Origin: Sphingobacterium sp. | GTDB lineage: Bacteria; Bacteroidota; Bacteroidia; Sphingobacteriales; Sphingobacteriaceae | Length of the DNA stretch: 64,000 nucleotides | Assembly (NCBI GenBank): GCA_031286695.1 | Contig: JAITTY010000022.1 | Coordinates: 310,001-374,000, forward strand | Direction: 5' to 3' | Part shown: positions 42,055 to 51,060 of the stretch, piece by piece | Layout of the letters: every line of letters starts with the position of its first letter | Position numbering within the stretch: position 1 is the first letter of the stretch | Made by a program: the position numbers and the translations under genes | Notes under the pieces: model-generated | Told to the model about the DNA's origin: nothing | Seen by the model: only the letters and a program-made list of their open reading frames with translations | Database searches by the model: none

Positions 42055-43875
42055 TTAGTTCGGATAAACTGGCATTGGTTCATAATTCGCTGCAGCGCTT
42101 TTTGTTGCCCATGTAGCATCACGTACACAACGGATGTTCATTAACGGAGAGTTGATAACGCTTACTGCTCCAAGAAGACCTGCACTTAAAATACTTGTCG
42201 TTCTGTAAGCTTTATAGTTTCCGCCAGTAGTATGACCTAAGTGATATTTTACACCGAGATTAATCAGTGGAGTACCGATTAAGTTTTCACTGGTCCAGAA
42301 TGCATTATAGCTTCCATAAGTATTTCCCAGGTTAAGAGTGATCAAGTTGTTTATTACCCCTAATGTGTTCATGTAGCCATTGTAGTTGAAGCGCAATCTG
42401 TTTACCGATGAAGTAGCAGCCCCATATGCGGAGTTGTTTCCTACAGTAGGTGTAAATTCAGAATAGGTAGCTGTAGCTGTTGAGTTCGGAACCCTAGCAG
42501 CTAATAAATCCTGAACAAGAACTAAAGCATCTATTCCGGCGACATTCGTCAATGAAAGATCACCCAATAGTCCACCAAGTGACGCCGGTGAAGTTACATT
42601 TGCTAATTGAGCAGCAGTAGGTGTTTTCCAAAGGCCTGCTGGATAAACGAGTGCACAAGCATCTACAGCGGCATTTGCGCTTGCCAATACACGCGGAAGA
42701 TGTGCTCCGAACGAGAAGTAACTGTTAGGATCGTTTGTCTGTGGATTGGTGTGGTAAAAACGGTATGGTGTAGCGTCTCCAGGTTTATAATATAAATTTG
42801 ATCTAGACCATTGCGCTAATCCAGAGCCAGAACCAAACGTTAATGCAGATTCCGTAATACCCACTAAGAAGCGGTGGTTTTTGCCACGGACAGGAGTAAT
42901 CGCTTTGTTTTGTGTAAGCGCTGTTGCGCCAAAGCTTCGCTCCGTGTTGTTATCAAGTTGAATTTTTAGATTTGTTACAGAAACTGATAGATTTTGAGTA
43001 GCTTCATCCGCTGTGTAATAGTAGGCAATCTTTCTCGCCGCATTGCCATCGAAATCAGTGAAATTTACCTCTGTTAGTGCCGGGGTACCACCTGATGGTG
43101 CTACCGTTAAAGCACCGGTTGCCAGATTGATAGTTGCTGCTTTTGCGCTTTGTCCGGTAACTGCTATAGAGGCCGAATTTATTGGTGCAAACATGCCTAA
43201 TGTGTTAACTTCGATAGCAATACGTGCATACAGGCGGTTAAAAGTAATGTTTAAGGGAGCTGTATTGCTATTAATGGTGATATCTGTTGCGCCTGATGTT
43301 GCGTAAAGCACATCTTTGTTTTGTGGCAATACTAGATTATTCGAAGCATCTCCATCTGGTATTGCATCTGTGTTGTTGTAAGATAATGCTACCCATTTAT
43401 AAGATCCATTAGGTACCTGAATTGGTGCTTCTGATCCAGGAGTAAACTGCACAGATTTTGTGAAGGTATAGGTCCCGCCATTGTTTTTGTATAAATATAA
43501 GCGATAGGTGGTCGTAGATCCTAGTGGTGTAGCAGCCTTTAAACCGCTTGATGCCCTTAATGCGGCTTGAGAGAAAGCAGAAGCATCATTGGAAGGTACG
43601 TTGTTATCTACTGCTACGATGGCATCAAAGCCATTGGATTGTACCAGTTCGATTGAATTGCTACTTGATTTGCCTGTAGATGTACTTGCTTTTTTCACCG
43701 TGCTTTCGCCGTCACTGATTCCAGCGATACGAACGACCAGCTGGCTTTGATCGGATGGGACTTCCTGACCGTTCTGATTTTTATCCTTGTTACAACTTGT
43801 CACCGCCAAGGTGCCAAGTGCTAGGAATGCCGCAAGAGCAAACTTGCTTGCTAAATTGTTATTGGTTGTTTTCAT
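42055..43875 (-). CDS. Fimbrillin-like surface lipoprotein with FISUMP-type C-terminus
   Basis: A 606-residue lipoprotein (lipobox VTSC, Cys near residue 28). After a Ser/Thr-rich linker, the region about 110-340 is a fimbrillin-type double beta sandwich (YRLYLYKNNGGTYTFTKSV, then NRLYARIAIEV, the core motif of Mfa/FimA-like proteins). The C-terminal part (about 345-600) resembles FISUMP/tip-adhesin domains and ends with SPLMNIRCVRD, the usual S..R.V.CVRD ending. It is probably a fimbrial subunit or tip adhesin anchored in the outer membrane. The YVAP peptide gene lies just upstream in the same operon. No Mfa2/FimB-type anchor gene lies nearby. Confidence 0.8.
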   Translation of the reverse strand: MKTTNNNLASKFALAAFLALGTLAVTSCNKDKNQNGQEVPSDQSQLVVRIAGISDGESTVKKASTSTGKSSSNSIELVQSNGFDAIVAVDNNVPSNDASAFSQAALRASSGLKAATPLGSTTTYRLYLYKNNGGTYTFTKSVQFTPGSEAPIQVPNGSYKWVALSYNNTDAIPDGDASNNLVLPQNKDVLYATSGATDITINSNTAPLNITFNRLYARIAIEVNTLGMFAPINSASIAVTGQSAKAATINLATGALTVAPSGGTPALTEVNFTDFDGNAARKIAYYYTADEATQNLSVSVTNLKIQLDNNTERSFGATALTQNKAITPVRGKNHRFLVGITESALTFGSGSGLAQWSRSNLYYKPGDATPYRFYHTNPQTNDPNSYFSFGAHLPRVLASANAAVDACALVYPAGLWKTPTAAQLANVTSPASLGGLLGDLSLTNVAGIDALVLVQDLLAARVPNSTATATYSEFTPTVGNNSAYGAATSSVNRLRFNYNGYMNTLGVINNLITLNLGNTYGSYNAFWTSENLIGTPLINLGVKYHLGHTTGGNYKAYRTTSILSAGLLGAVSVINSPLMNIRCVRDATWATKSAAANYEPMPVYPN

Positions 43876-43903
43876 AATTGAATTGTTTGATTAAGGTAAT
43901 TGA

Positions 43904-44074
43904 TTAGAAGCCATCAGTGTTCCATCCAGAACCACCCGTGCCTTCTTCTTCATTTAGCGATGGTGAACTACCTGGTGAAGCAGTTCCTGATCCAGCAGCA
44001 ATTCCTTGCTCCAATTCAACTACGTGCTCCTTGATGGACGGAGCTACGTACATTTTTTTTGCGTTCTTATTCAT
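43904..44074 (-). CDS. 56-residue YVAP-type peptide
   Basis: A 56-residue protein beginning MNKNAKKMYVAPSIKEHVVE, followed by LEQGIAAGSG and a Gly/Ser/Glu-rich tail ending WNTDGF. No signal peptide. Similar short peptides precede surface-protein genes in Bacteroidota. The segment YVAP.I....V.LE is shared with the peptide gene at 21162. The frame could begin 20 codons earlier (44134), but the ATG at 44074 starts the conserved part. It is 28 bp upstream of the fimbrillin-like gene. Confidence 0.7.
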   Translation of the reverse strand: MNKNAKKMYVAPSIKEHVVELEQGIAAGSGTASPGSSPSLNEEEGTGGSGWNTDGF

Positions 44075-45285
44075 GATAATATTATTTGGATAATCCATGC
44101 TGTTACCAACATGGGGTTTAAATTTAATGGACAATTTAACCCTTGTTTATTTGATAGAAATACTTAAGCATATAACGGCTTGCCTTTGCGTATAGGCAGT
44201 ATATTGCTGTTATCACTTAGGTGCTCCTAAATTTTTTGTCTGTTTGTTGATTCTTGATTTAATTGTTAATACTTTTTTTGCTATCGGCTAGTAATACTTT
44301 TCCCGAATTGAATTGTAATATTACGACTTAATATCAACTTGTGCAAAAAAAAATTGTAAACTTTTTTTTCAACTATTATTGATTTTGTAATAAAACAACT
44401 TTCTTCATTGTTATTATTCTATAAGATGTGTCGGTTATTCTCTTTTATTGCTCTCAAATCTGAATTTAAGCGCTTTAAAAGCTGGCCTTCTTCCTGCCAT
44501 CTTTCTCATTAACAAATCATCGTTTATTTTGTTTATCATTTTTTATAAAATATTTTTTTGTCTAATTATTGTTTTATAATTAATATGTTTAAACAGTTTG
44601 TTTTTAAAAGCTGACTATTCGATTTTTTGCGATTTATTTGGAAATATATTTCTTGTTGTGATATGTGTAGTATTTATTTTTATTTCTTTTTAGTGATTAA
44701 ATGTCTTTATAGTCTGTTTTTAAATTTTTATTTTTTATTGAATTTCAATATTTTGATGGTGTCATTATATTTTAAGGAGATATGATGTTTGTTTTGTTTT
44801 AAATTTTAAATTCATTTTGTTTATTTCTTTTGTTTCATTTTAGGAAAATTGCAGTTGCAACTAAACTTTTGTCGCCTTAAATTGTTGTGTTAAGAAGTGT
44901 TAAAAAACAGGCTTATTAATCTTGAAGTGAAGATTTTGGAAATGTCTGTTGTTTAAACTAAATTATTTTTTTGTTGTAAAATAAAAGATTTTTTGAGGGC
45001 TGTGCGTGGTTATTTCTCTAATATTTGTTTCGCCAACCTAATTGTATTCTATTTCATTTAGTGTCTCTTATAGAATGATTGGTCGATTTGATTGTCCTCA
45101 AAATTAGTTGAAGAGTGCTCTCTATAACAATCATCCAGGTTTTCCTGATGCTCTCAAAAAAAACATATTGCAAACGCTTAGATTCTTTGGAAATGAATTT
45201 TTTGTGTTTGGCTTTTATTTCCTAAATTGCCCCTATTTCAGTAATATGAAATGCTTGTCGGGCCTTATATGCATTAGATAAAAAT
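44075..45285. other. 1.2-kb AT-rich noncoding region between divergent fimbrillin and AraC operons
   Basis: No credible ORF, tRNA or hairpin terminator is visible. It should hold the promoter of the peptide/fimbrillin-like operon near 44150-44300 and of the AraC gene near 45200-45270. From about 44340 to 44850 it is strongly T-rich on the plus strand, like the region at 14520-14780. I found no inverted-repeat pair like the one at 20901/21086 here. Confidence 0.6.
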
Positions 45286-46116
45286 ATGGAATTTGGAGTT
45301 CATCGAGTCATTGGTGTAGCGCAGGAGCCTTCCGAAATTACGGATGCAACAGCAAAAGAAAATTATGTTGTTCTTTTTGTGTCAAAGGGTGGCTGTAGCG
45401 TGGAAATCAATAATCAGATTACAGAAATCGAAGAATTCTGTTTGGTGCTAATTCCAAGAGGTATAAAAATTGAAGCCAACCCAGATGAGCAGCGACCGTT
45501 TCTTATTATTTATTTTTCGGAAAGTTTTTTTGCACGTACGGAGATAGATACCGCTTTTCTGCATAATTTTAAATCATTCAATAAGAACGAATATACCTAC
45601 CGTGTACTGCGTGTTCCTGCAGAGTATGCAAGCTATTACGAATTTGTAAGCATGCAGCTTAAGCTTTCTAAGCAGAATTATAATCTTGCAATTTATCGTG
45701 ATTTAGCGCATAATATCGTCAAACAGATTGTGCTGCTTGCAGCAATTTCTGCTGAAGATAGGCCGTCAAATGGATTAGTGGGTCAAGGTGCTGATGCAAA
45801 GCTGATAACACTCTTTCAGGAGCTGATCAAAAAATATGTAAAACAAGAAAAACAGGTCGCCTTCTACGCCGAACAACTCCATGTCGGAAATAAAAAATTA
45901 ACCAATCTAACTAAAGAAATTTTGGGAGCAACGCCAAAAGAACTTATCATCAAAGAATTGCTGCGTGTGAGTAAAAAGCTTATCGTTGAATCTTCTCTGA
46001 GTATTAAACAGATTGCTTGGGAACTTGGTTATGCTGATGTCAATAACTTCAGTACTTTCTTCTCAAAGGAGACCACCCTGACGCCGACCGAGTACCGAAA
46101 AAGGTGGCAGAAATAA
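45286..46116 (+). CDS. AraC-family transcriptional regulator
   Basis: A 276-residue regulator: N-terminal cupin-like domain (about 1-150; NYVVLFVSKGGCSVEINNQI, FCLVLIPRGIKIEA) and C-terminal AraC HTH pair (about 175-275; YAEQLHVGNKKLTNLTKEI, LSIKQIAWELGYADVNNFST, FFSKETTLTPTEYRKRW). It is similar in layout and start to the AraC regulator at 21783. It is divergent from the peptide/fimbrillin-like operon and upstream of the LruC gene, and may control either. Confidence 0.9.
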   Translation: MEFGVHRVIGVAQEPSEITDATAKENYVVLFVSKGGCSVEINNQITEIEEFCLVLIPRGIKIEANPDEQRPFLIIYFSESFFARTEIDTAFLHNFKSFNKNEYTYRVLRVPAEYASYYEFVSMQLKLSKQNYNLAIYRDLAHNIVKQIVLLAAISAEDRPSNGLVGQGADAKLITLFQELIKKYVKQEKQVAFYAEQLHVGNKKLTNLTKEILGATPKELIIKELLRVSKKLIVESSLSIKQIAWELGYADVNNFSTFFSKETTLTPTEYRKRWQK

Positions 46117-46254
46117 CCCTTATAGTTAAATAAATTTTTGTTAGTTATAAACTCTTTTTGTAGTTTACGATGTGCTGTTGTAGTTGAAGCGCTACAAGAT
46201 TTGTAATTTATACTGTAGTTGTGTATTTTGCCTTATTCTCAGCTGAATTAGTTA

Positions 46255-46262
46255 TATCTTTG
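46255..46262 (+). promoter_or_regulatory. Candidate promoter of the LruC gene (-7 TATCTTTG)
   Basis: An exact TAnnTTTG match about 105 bp before the ATG at 46367, with TTTG at 46227-46230 as a possible -33 element. The spacer of 24 bp is somewhat longer than usual. The leader would be about 98 nt. Confidence 0.45.
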
Positions 46263-46366
46263 CTTTAAACAGTTCGACCTTAATACTATTCGCAAAGCCA
46301 AGTATTAAAGTCTTGTGACGTCTACGATGGGGCTGTTTGATATTGATCTATTATTATTATTTAATT

Positions 46367-48610
46367 ATGTATAACAGAAAAAGCTTAAATCTCTTCTTGG
46401 TGGGTCTTGCAGGGATTGCGCTCTTCGGGGCAAGTTGTTCAAAAGTGAAAGATTTGTACAACGAAACCGAAAAAGGATCTGATTCATCCACCCTACTTCC
46501 TGGTGGAGGCAATATTTCAGCCGATTTTATGTGGAATTCAACACGTGCTGTAGATGTGCGCGTTGCTGTAGACGATCAATTTAGCGGTAAATACTTTTAT
46601 CGGGTTGAGATTTTTGATAATGATCCGACTTTGTCTAGTGGAGCCAATCTGCTGGCTGCCGGTCAGGCGAAATCAGGTCAGGATTTTGTTGGCAAGCTGA
46701 TGATTCCGACAATTGCAAAATATGTCTATTTGAGAGAAACTAGTCCTCTGGGTGTTGCTGCTATCAGCATGATTGAAGTTGGACAACAAAATACAATCGC
46801 TGTCGACGGTACAAAAGCTGTATCAAGCAGCAAAGCGAGTGTTTTGCGTGCTGCGAACACGGCAAGTGTATTGGCTAGTAGTGGCTTAAAGGCGGCTGCG
46901 GTTGAAGCTACACCAGTAGTGGTCCCTTCGGACGCGATCGCCCTATCGGGAAACTCGACAATTTCAGTCGAGTCCAATAAATCTTATGTCGTCAAAGCTG
47001 GCGTCACTTTTACAGGTAAGATCGATGCAAACAACGGTACAAGTAATGTGAAGATTTACATTCAGGGGTCTTGGAAAAATACCAGCTATGAGCTAAACCT
47101 TGGAAGCAATAATGGATTGTATATCACACAGGCTGGTTCGATTGACCTAGTGAATGTAACGCAGAATACCGTAGGCGGTTTTGTCAATTATGGCTCAGCC
47201 TCACTTTCCAAAATGGAAACAAAGAATAATACTTTGTACGTTAACTATGGAACCTTAACTGCTGATAAAGCGGATATCACTAATGGTAACTTTACCAACT
47301 ATGGTGTGGCGACAATCCAAAATTTGAGCAGTACGACAAACGGCACAGTCGTGCGCAATGAGGGCACACTTACTGTGCAAAATGCGACTTTGACAAATGC
47401 AACTTTGGAAGCTGTTTGTCATACGGTAATCAATTCATTAACAACTAATGGGGCAACTATTTCGGTTTCTCAAGGAGCTTTATTGAGTTTAGATAAATTA
47501 GATGCGGGTGGTACAAAAATTAATTTGGCAACATCAGCAATTCTAGATGTCAACACCCTGGCCAAATTTAACAGCCAGTCGAGCACAATGACTGGCCCCA
47601 CTTCAGGTCAGGCTTTGGCCCGTCTGAAAAAGGTTGATGTAAATAATCAATGGATGGCTATTACCTATGGTGGCAATCTAGAAATAGCCTGCTCGGATCA
47701 TACAGCTAATCCACAATGGAGCACCTATTACGTGATCAATAGTCCAGCAAAAATAGTTCCTTATGATAAATCGACAGTGGTGATTGCAGGGACTTCTTGT
47801 AACGCTGGCGGAAATAACTCTTCAGGTGGCAATCCAACAGACCAAACCGTAACTGAAGTTAATTTAGGAACTTATTCTTATATCTTTGAGGATAAATGGC
47901 CGAGTAAAGGTGATTATGATATGAATGACTGTGTGTTGGATATGAACATTACCAAATATCAAAATACCGCAAATAAGGTGACAAAAGTGGCTCTGAAAGC
48001 GAAATTGCGTTCGATAGGTGCTTCGATCCGTTTTTCAACCGCAGTACAGCTTGATGGCATCGCAACAGGAAATGTCAAAAATGTGACGTATTCTCGCAAA
48101 GATTTGGTTGGTACTGCCTTGCCTCTCGGAGCAAATGGTACGGAATCCGGACAAACGTATGCTGTGCTTCCATTATGGGACGATGCGCATAAAGCTTTTG
48201 GTGTGTCCGATACACGTTTTATCTCGACTCAATCGGGCCAATATGCACCAGTAGAGGTGATCGTAACTGTTGAGTTTAATACACCAATAGATAATTTTAC
48301 CTATGGCACATTAAATGCCTTTATTGTAAACTTCAACCAAAACCTTGCTGGCCGAAATGAGGTGCACCTGGTTGGTTATAAAGCGACTGATAAAATCAAT
48401 AAAAGTTTGGTGTTAAAGGAAACAGGTAACCTGCTGTCACCTACGGATCCATTTAAGACAAAAGCGAATGAGCCGTTTGGTTTGTTAGTTCCTGTTTCTT
48501 TTGTGTATCCATCCGAAGGACAGGCTATTACCGCTGCGTATCCGCTCTTTGAGTCTTGGGCGACGAGCGGAGGTAGCCAAAATACAGATTGGTATTTGCA
48601 TAAGAAATAA
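46367..48610 (+). CDS. LruC-domain surface lipoprotein
   Basis: A 747-residue lipoprotein (lipobox FGASC, Cys near residue 25). The N-terminal part (about 45-160) is beta-rich; the middle (about 190-440) has short repeated strands of beta-helix type (NTVGGFVNYGSASLSKMET, NNTLYVNYGTLTADKAD, NGNFTNYGVATIQNLSS). The C-terminal LruC domain (about 500-745) is shown by FEDKWPSKGDYDMNDCVLD and the following long beta region. LruC proteins are outer-membrane surface lipoproteins of unknown role. The beta-helix suggests an adhesin or polymer-binding function. The ATG at 46367 is chosen because it starts the signal peptide; an earlier frame start adds only MILIYYYYLI. Confidence 0.82.
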   Translation: MYNRKSLNLFLVGLAGIALFGASCSKVKDLYNETEKGSDSSTLLPGGGNISADFMWNSTRAVDVRVAVDDQFSGKYFYRVEIFDNDPTLSSGANLLAAGQAKSGQDFVGKLMIPTIAKYVYLRETSPLGVAAISMIEVGQQNTIAVDGTKAVSSSKASVLRAANTASVLASSGLKAAAVEATPVVVPSDAIALSGNSTISVESNKSYVVKAGVTFTGKIDANNGTSNVKIYIQGSWKNTSYELNLGSNNGLYITQAGSIDLVNVTQNTVGGFVNYGSASLSKMETKNNTLYVNYGTLTADKADITNGNFTNYGVATIQNLSSTTNGTVVRNEGTLTVQNATLTNATLEAVCHTVINSLTTNGATISVSQGALLSLDKLDAGGTKINLATSAILDVNTLAKFNSQSSTMTGPTSGQALARLKKVDVNNQWMAITYGGNLEIACSDHTANPQWSTYYVINSPAKIVPYDKSTVVIAGTSCNAGGNNSSGGNPTDQTVTEVNLGTYSYIFEDKWPSKGDYDMNDCVLDMNITKYQNTANKVTKVALKAKLRSIGASIRFSTAVQLDGIATGNVKNVTYSRKDLVGTALPLGANGTESGQTYAVLPLWDDAHKAFGVSDTRFISTQSGQYAPVEVIVTVEFNTPIDNFTYGTLNAFIVNFNQNLAGRNEVHLVGYKATDKINKSLVLKETGNLLSPTDPFKTKANEPFGLLVPVSFVYPSEGQAITAAYPLFESWATSGGSQNTDWYLHKK

Positions 48611-48621
48611 TAAAAACAGCA

Positions 48622-48683
48622 ATATCTCCATGTACCAAAGTAGTAAGTCTAATAGGAACGAATGCTCTGGTATATGGAGGTAT
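48622..48683 (+). other. 16-bp stem-loop in the leader of the polysaccharide locus
   Basis: Bases 48622-48637 pair with 48668-48683, allowing two G-U pairs, around a 30-base loop. The structure lies between the LruC stop (48610) and the response-regulator ATG (48734). It has no T-tract; it may be an attenuator, an RNA-processing site or an operator for the capsule-type operon. Confidence 0.4.
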
Positions 48684-48733
48684 ACTTAAATAATGCAATC
48701 CATACGCCTGCATCATTATATTCTAAAGACCCT

Positions 48734-49099
48734 ATGAAAAAAAAGATTCTAATAATTGATGACAAACCAGCAATTGGTCAATTGATTACACTTTATTTGA
48801 GTGCAGATTATGACTTTCGTTTCTTTAGCAATGCGATGGACGCCTATAATTGGCTGAAGGAAGGGAACAGCGTTGATTTAATTTTATCGGATTATACCAT
48901 GCCGGAGATGAATGGATACGATTTGCTCATTATGATTAAGCAAAACGAGTTTCTAAAGAATATTCCGGTTATCTTTTTGTCTGGCGAGGATAATTCCAAT
49001 ACACGCATCAGTCTGCTCGAAGCTGGTGCTGATGATTTTATCTTAAAACCATTTAATCCCCTTGAGTTAAAATTACGAATTAAAAAAGCATTAAAATAA
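48734..49099 (+). CDS. Single-domain response regulator at the head of the polysaccharide locus
   Basis: A 121-residue receiver-only protein. Asp8/Asp9 (IIDDKPAIG), the phospho-acceptor Asp in LILSDYTMPEMNGYD, Ser in FLSGED and Lys in FILKPFNPLELK are present. Its stop codon overlaps the next start by 1 bp (TAATG), so it is coupled to the sugar-transferase gene. The frame runs upstream to 48662, but ATG 48734 opens the receiver fold. It may control the sugar transferase, whose N-terminal domain itself looks receiver-like. Confidence 0.85.
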   Translation: MKKKILIIDDKPAIGQLITLYLSADYDFRFFSNAMDAYNWLKEGNSVDLILSDYTMPEMNGYDLLIMIKQNEFLKNIPVIFLSGEDNSNTRISLLEAGADDFILKPFNPLELKLRIKKALK

Positions 49100-50295
49100 T
49101 GCCCCAATATAGCGATTATATATACTTTGGCGATAATCTGGAAACTTTTGATTATTTTCATCAACAAGTCCAAGACATCTTGGGTGTTGACTTGAGGTTT
49201 TTTGATTCATTTGAAGCCATGGATATGTATTTTCAAGAACAAGAAGGGCAGTTTTTTTCTGTAATATTCTATGAAAAAAGCAAAAGTCTAAGTAAAGACT
49301 TATCACGGTTGAAAAAGCTTGTCCAACATGGAAAAGATACATTACTGATCTTGATTGGAAATGATCTTTCACGTTTTGAGAAACAATCTTATTTTGAGGC
49401 TGGTATCACAAATACCATTAGTCCACGCGCGCATGCGGATGTTTTTGAATCGATTAGAAAATACATAAGGCTATATTTTGAGGCGACAACGCAGACTGAA
49501 AAATTTGAAACAGCAAATACCTCTTTTCCTCAAATAGGAATTCCGTTGGGAAAAAGATTGTTTGATATTGCAATTTCTTCGATTTTAATCCTCCTGCTTT
49601 CCCCGATACTGGCAATCGTTTATATTGCCATCAAATTGGAAAGTAAAGGTTCGGCAGTCTATAAGTCGAAACGGATAGGATCTGGCTATTATATGTTTGA
49701 TTTTTATAAATTCAGATCGATGTACCCGGATGCTGACAAGCGTCTAAAAGAGTATATGGCGCTTAATCAGTATGCAGATGCATCATTAAGTATTAATAAT
49801 CGTACTGTGGCCGCTATGATAAGCGATACCGATGCACAACATTTTACTGCAGATGAGCTACGTGATGTGCTTATTGATGATGAAAGTGTTGTAAAAAGTT
49901 CTGATACCGCTGGAAGACAAAAAAAAGCAGCTTTCTTTAAGCTGGAAAAAGATCCTCGTGTAACCAGGGTAGGTCGCATTCTCCGTAAATATAGCATTGA
50001 CGAACTGCCCCAGTTGTTTAATGTACTTAAAGGTGATATGTCTATTGTGGGAAATAGACCATTGCCACTCTATGAAGCCGAGATGCTGACGACAGACGAT
50101 AGTGTCGAGCGATTTATGGCGCCGGCAGGTATAACCGGCCTATGGCAGGTAGAAAAGCGGGGCGATAATGGAAGTATGTCTGATCAGGAAAGAATAAAAC
50201 TGGATATTGACTATGCACAGCATTATTCGATCTGGATGGATTTAAAAATATTGTATAAGACTTTTTCCGCATTCATCCAAAAGGCGGATGTTTAA
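49099..50295 (+). CDS. Polyprenyl-phosphate sugar phosphotransferase with receiver-like N-terminal domain
   Basis: A 398-residue initiating enzyme of glycan synthesis. The C-terminal part (about 150-398) is a bacterial sugar transferase (PF02397, PglC/WcaJ core): KRLFDIAISSILILLLSPIL (membrane helix), KRIGSGYYMFDFYKFRSM, DPRVTRVGRILRKYSIDELP, VGNRPLP and ITGLWQV. It moves a sugar-1-phosphate from UDP-sugar to undecaprenyl phosphate. An insert of about 60 residues sits between FRSM and DPRVTR. The N-terminal 140 residues have a receiver-like alternating pattern (FFDSFEAMDMYF, VIFYEK, LILIGND, ITNTISPRAHADVF) but no acidic pocket, replacing the usual membrane domain of WbaP-type enzymes. Translationally coupled to the response regulator. 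Confidence 0.9.
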   Translation: MPQYSDYIYFGDNLETFDYFHQQVQDILGVDLRFFDSFEAMDMYFQEQEGQFFSVIFYEKSKSLSKDLSRLKKLVQHGKDTLLILIGNDLSRFEKQSYFEAGITNTISPRAHADVFESIRKYIRLYFEATTQTEKFETANTSFPQIGIPLGKRLFDIAISSILILLLSPILAIVYIAIKLESKGSAVYKSKRIGSGYYMFDFYKFRSMYPDADKRLKEYMALNQYADASLSINNRTVAAMISDTDAQHFTADELRDVLIDDESVVKSSDTAGRQKKAAFFKLEKDPRVTRVGRILRKYSIDELPQLFNVLKGDMSIVGNRPLPLYEAEMLTTDDSVERFMAPAGITGLWQVEKRGDNGSMSDQERIKLDIDYAQHYSIWMDLKILYKTFSAFIQKADV

Positions 50296-50315
50296 TAACA
50301 TAAATATTTATTTCG

Positions 50316-51056
50316 ATGAATTTATTGCTTAAAGGGGCTTTCTTGCTGTTAAATTTAGTTACAGCAAGCCTATTGCTAAAAGCACAATCTGTAATGGACC
50401 CAACGGATATGGTTGATTTTACAAAGCTTAAACTGCCGCCTTTGGAAACCCTTTATCAAAATGCCAAACAAAGTCCCGGAGTGGAAATGTATGAGGCAAA
50501 AATGGAGGCTCAGGCTAATCAGTTGATAACAGAAAAGAGAAGTTGGTTAAAATATTTCAGAGTAGGTGGATCTTGGCAGTACGGCAATATTGCGATCAAT
50601 TCTGCTTTCACGAATGAATATACTCCTCTTTTCTATCAGTCTTCCGGCGTAACCCAAAGTTCCTATTATGGAACTGCCGGAGTGAATATTCCTTTGGATG
50701 ATCTCTTCGATCGCGGGAATAAAATCAAACGTCAGAAGATGGAACAGCGGTTTACACAGCTGGAATTGGACAAATGGCTCGATGAGCAACGGATCCGTAT
50801 CGTCAACTCCTATACGAAAGTAAAAACAGCTCTTTCTACACTCAAGAAAAAAATTGAAGATTACAATATCGCTTTAGCGAATTACAAAATGACTGAAAAT
50901 GAGTTTAAGTCGGGCAATGCAAATATTAGCGATCTTAATACAGCAAAGAAGTTGGAGACAGAGGCTTATGAAATTCTGAAAACCAACGAATCTATTATTA
51001 CCAATGAAATCCTTACCTTAGAAATCCTGAGTAAGACAAAAATTATAAGCCAATAG
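50316..51056 (+). CDS. Half-length TolC-family outer membrane protein
   Basis: A 246-residue exported protein (signal peptide about 1-23, ending LKAQ). It has one TolC-type helix-strand-strand-helix unit: LETLYQNAKQSPGVEMYEAK, then two membrane strands (LKYFRVGGSWQYGN, YYGTAGVNIPLDDLF) and a long helical hairpin (about 145-245). TolC proteins normally contain two such units (about 420-480 residues). Homotypic assembly of six copies, or a non-channel role, would be needed. Sitting between the initiating transferase and the PCP gene, it takes the place where a Wza-type export lipoprotein gene is usually found. Confidence 0.72.
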   Translation: MNLLLKGAFLLLNLVTASLLLKAQSVMDPTDMVDFTKLKLPPLETLYQNAKQSPGVEMYEAKMEAQANQLITEKRSWLKYFRVGGSWQYGNIAINSAFTNEYTPLFYQSSGVTQSSYYGTAGVNIPLDDLFDRGNKIKRQKMEQRFTQLELDKWLDEQRIRIVNSYTKVKTALSTLKKKIEDYNIALANYKMTENEFKSGNANISDLNTAKKLETEAYEILKTNESIITNEILTLEILSKTKIISQ

Positions 51057-51060
51057 CATC

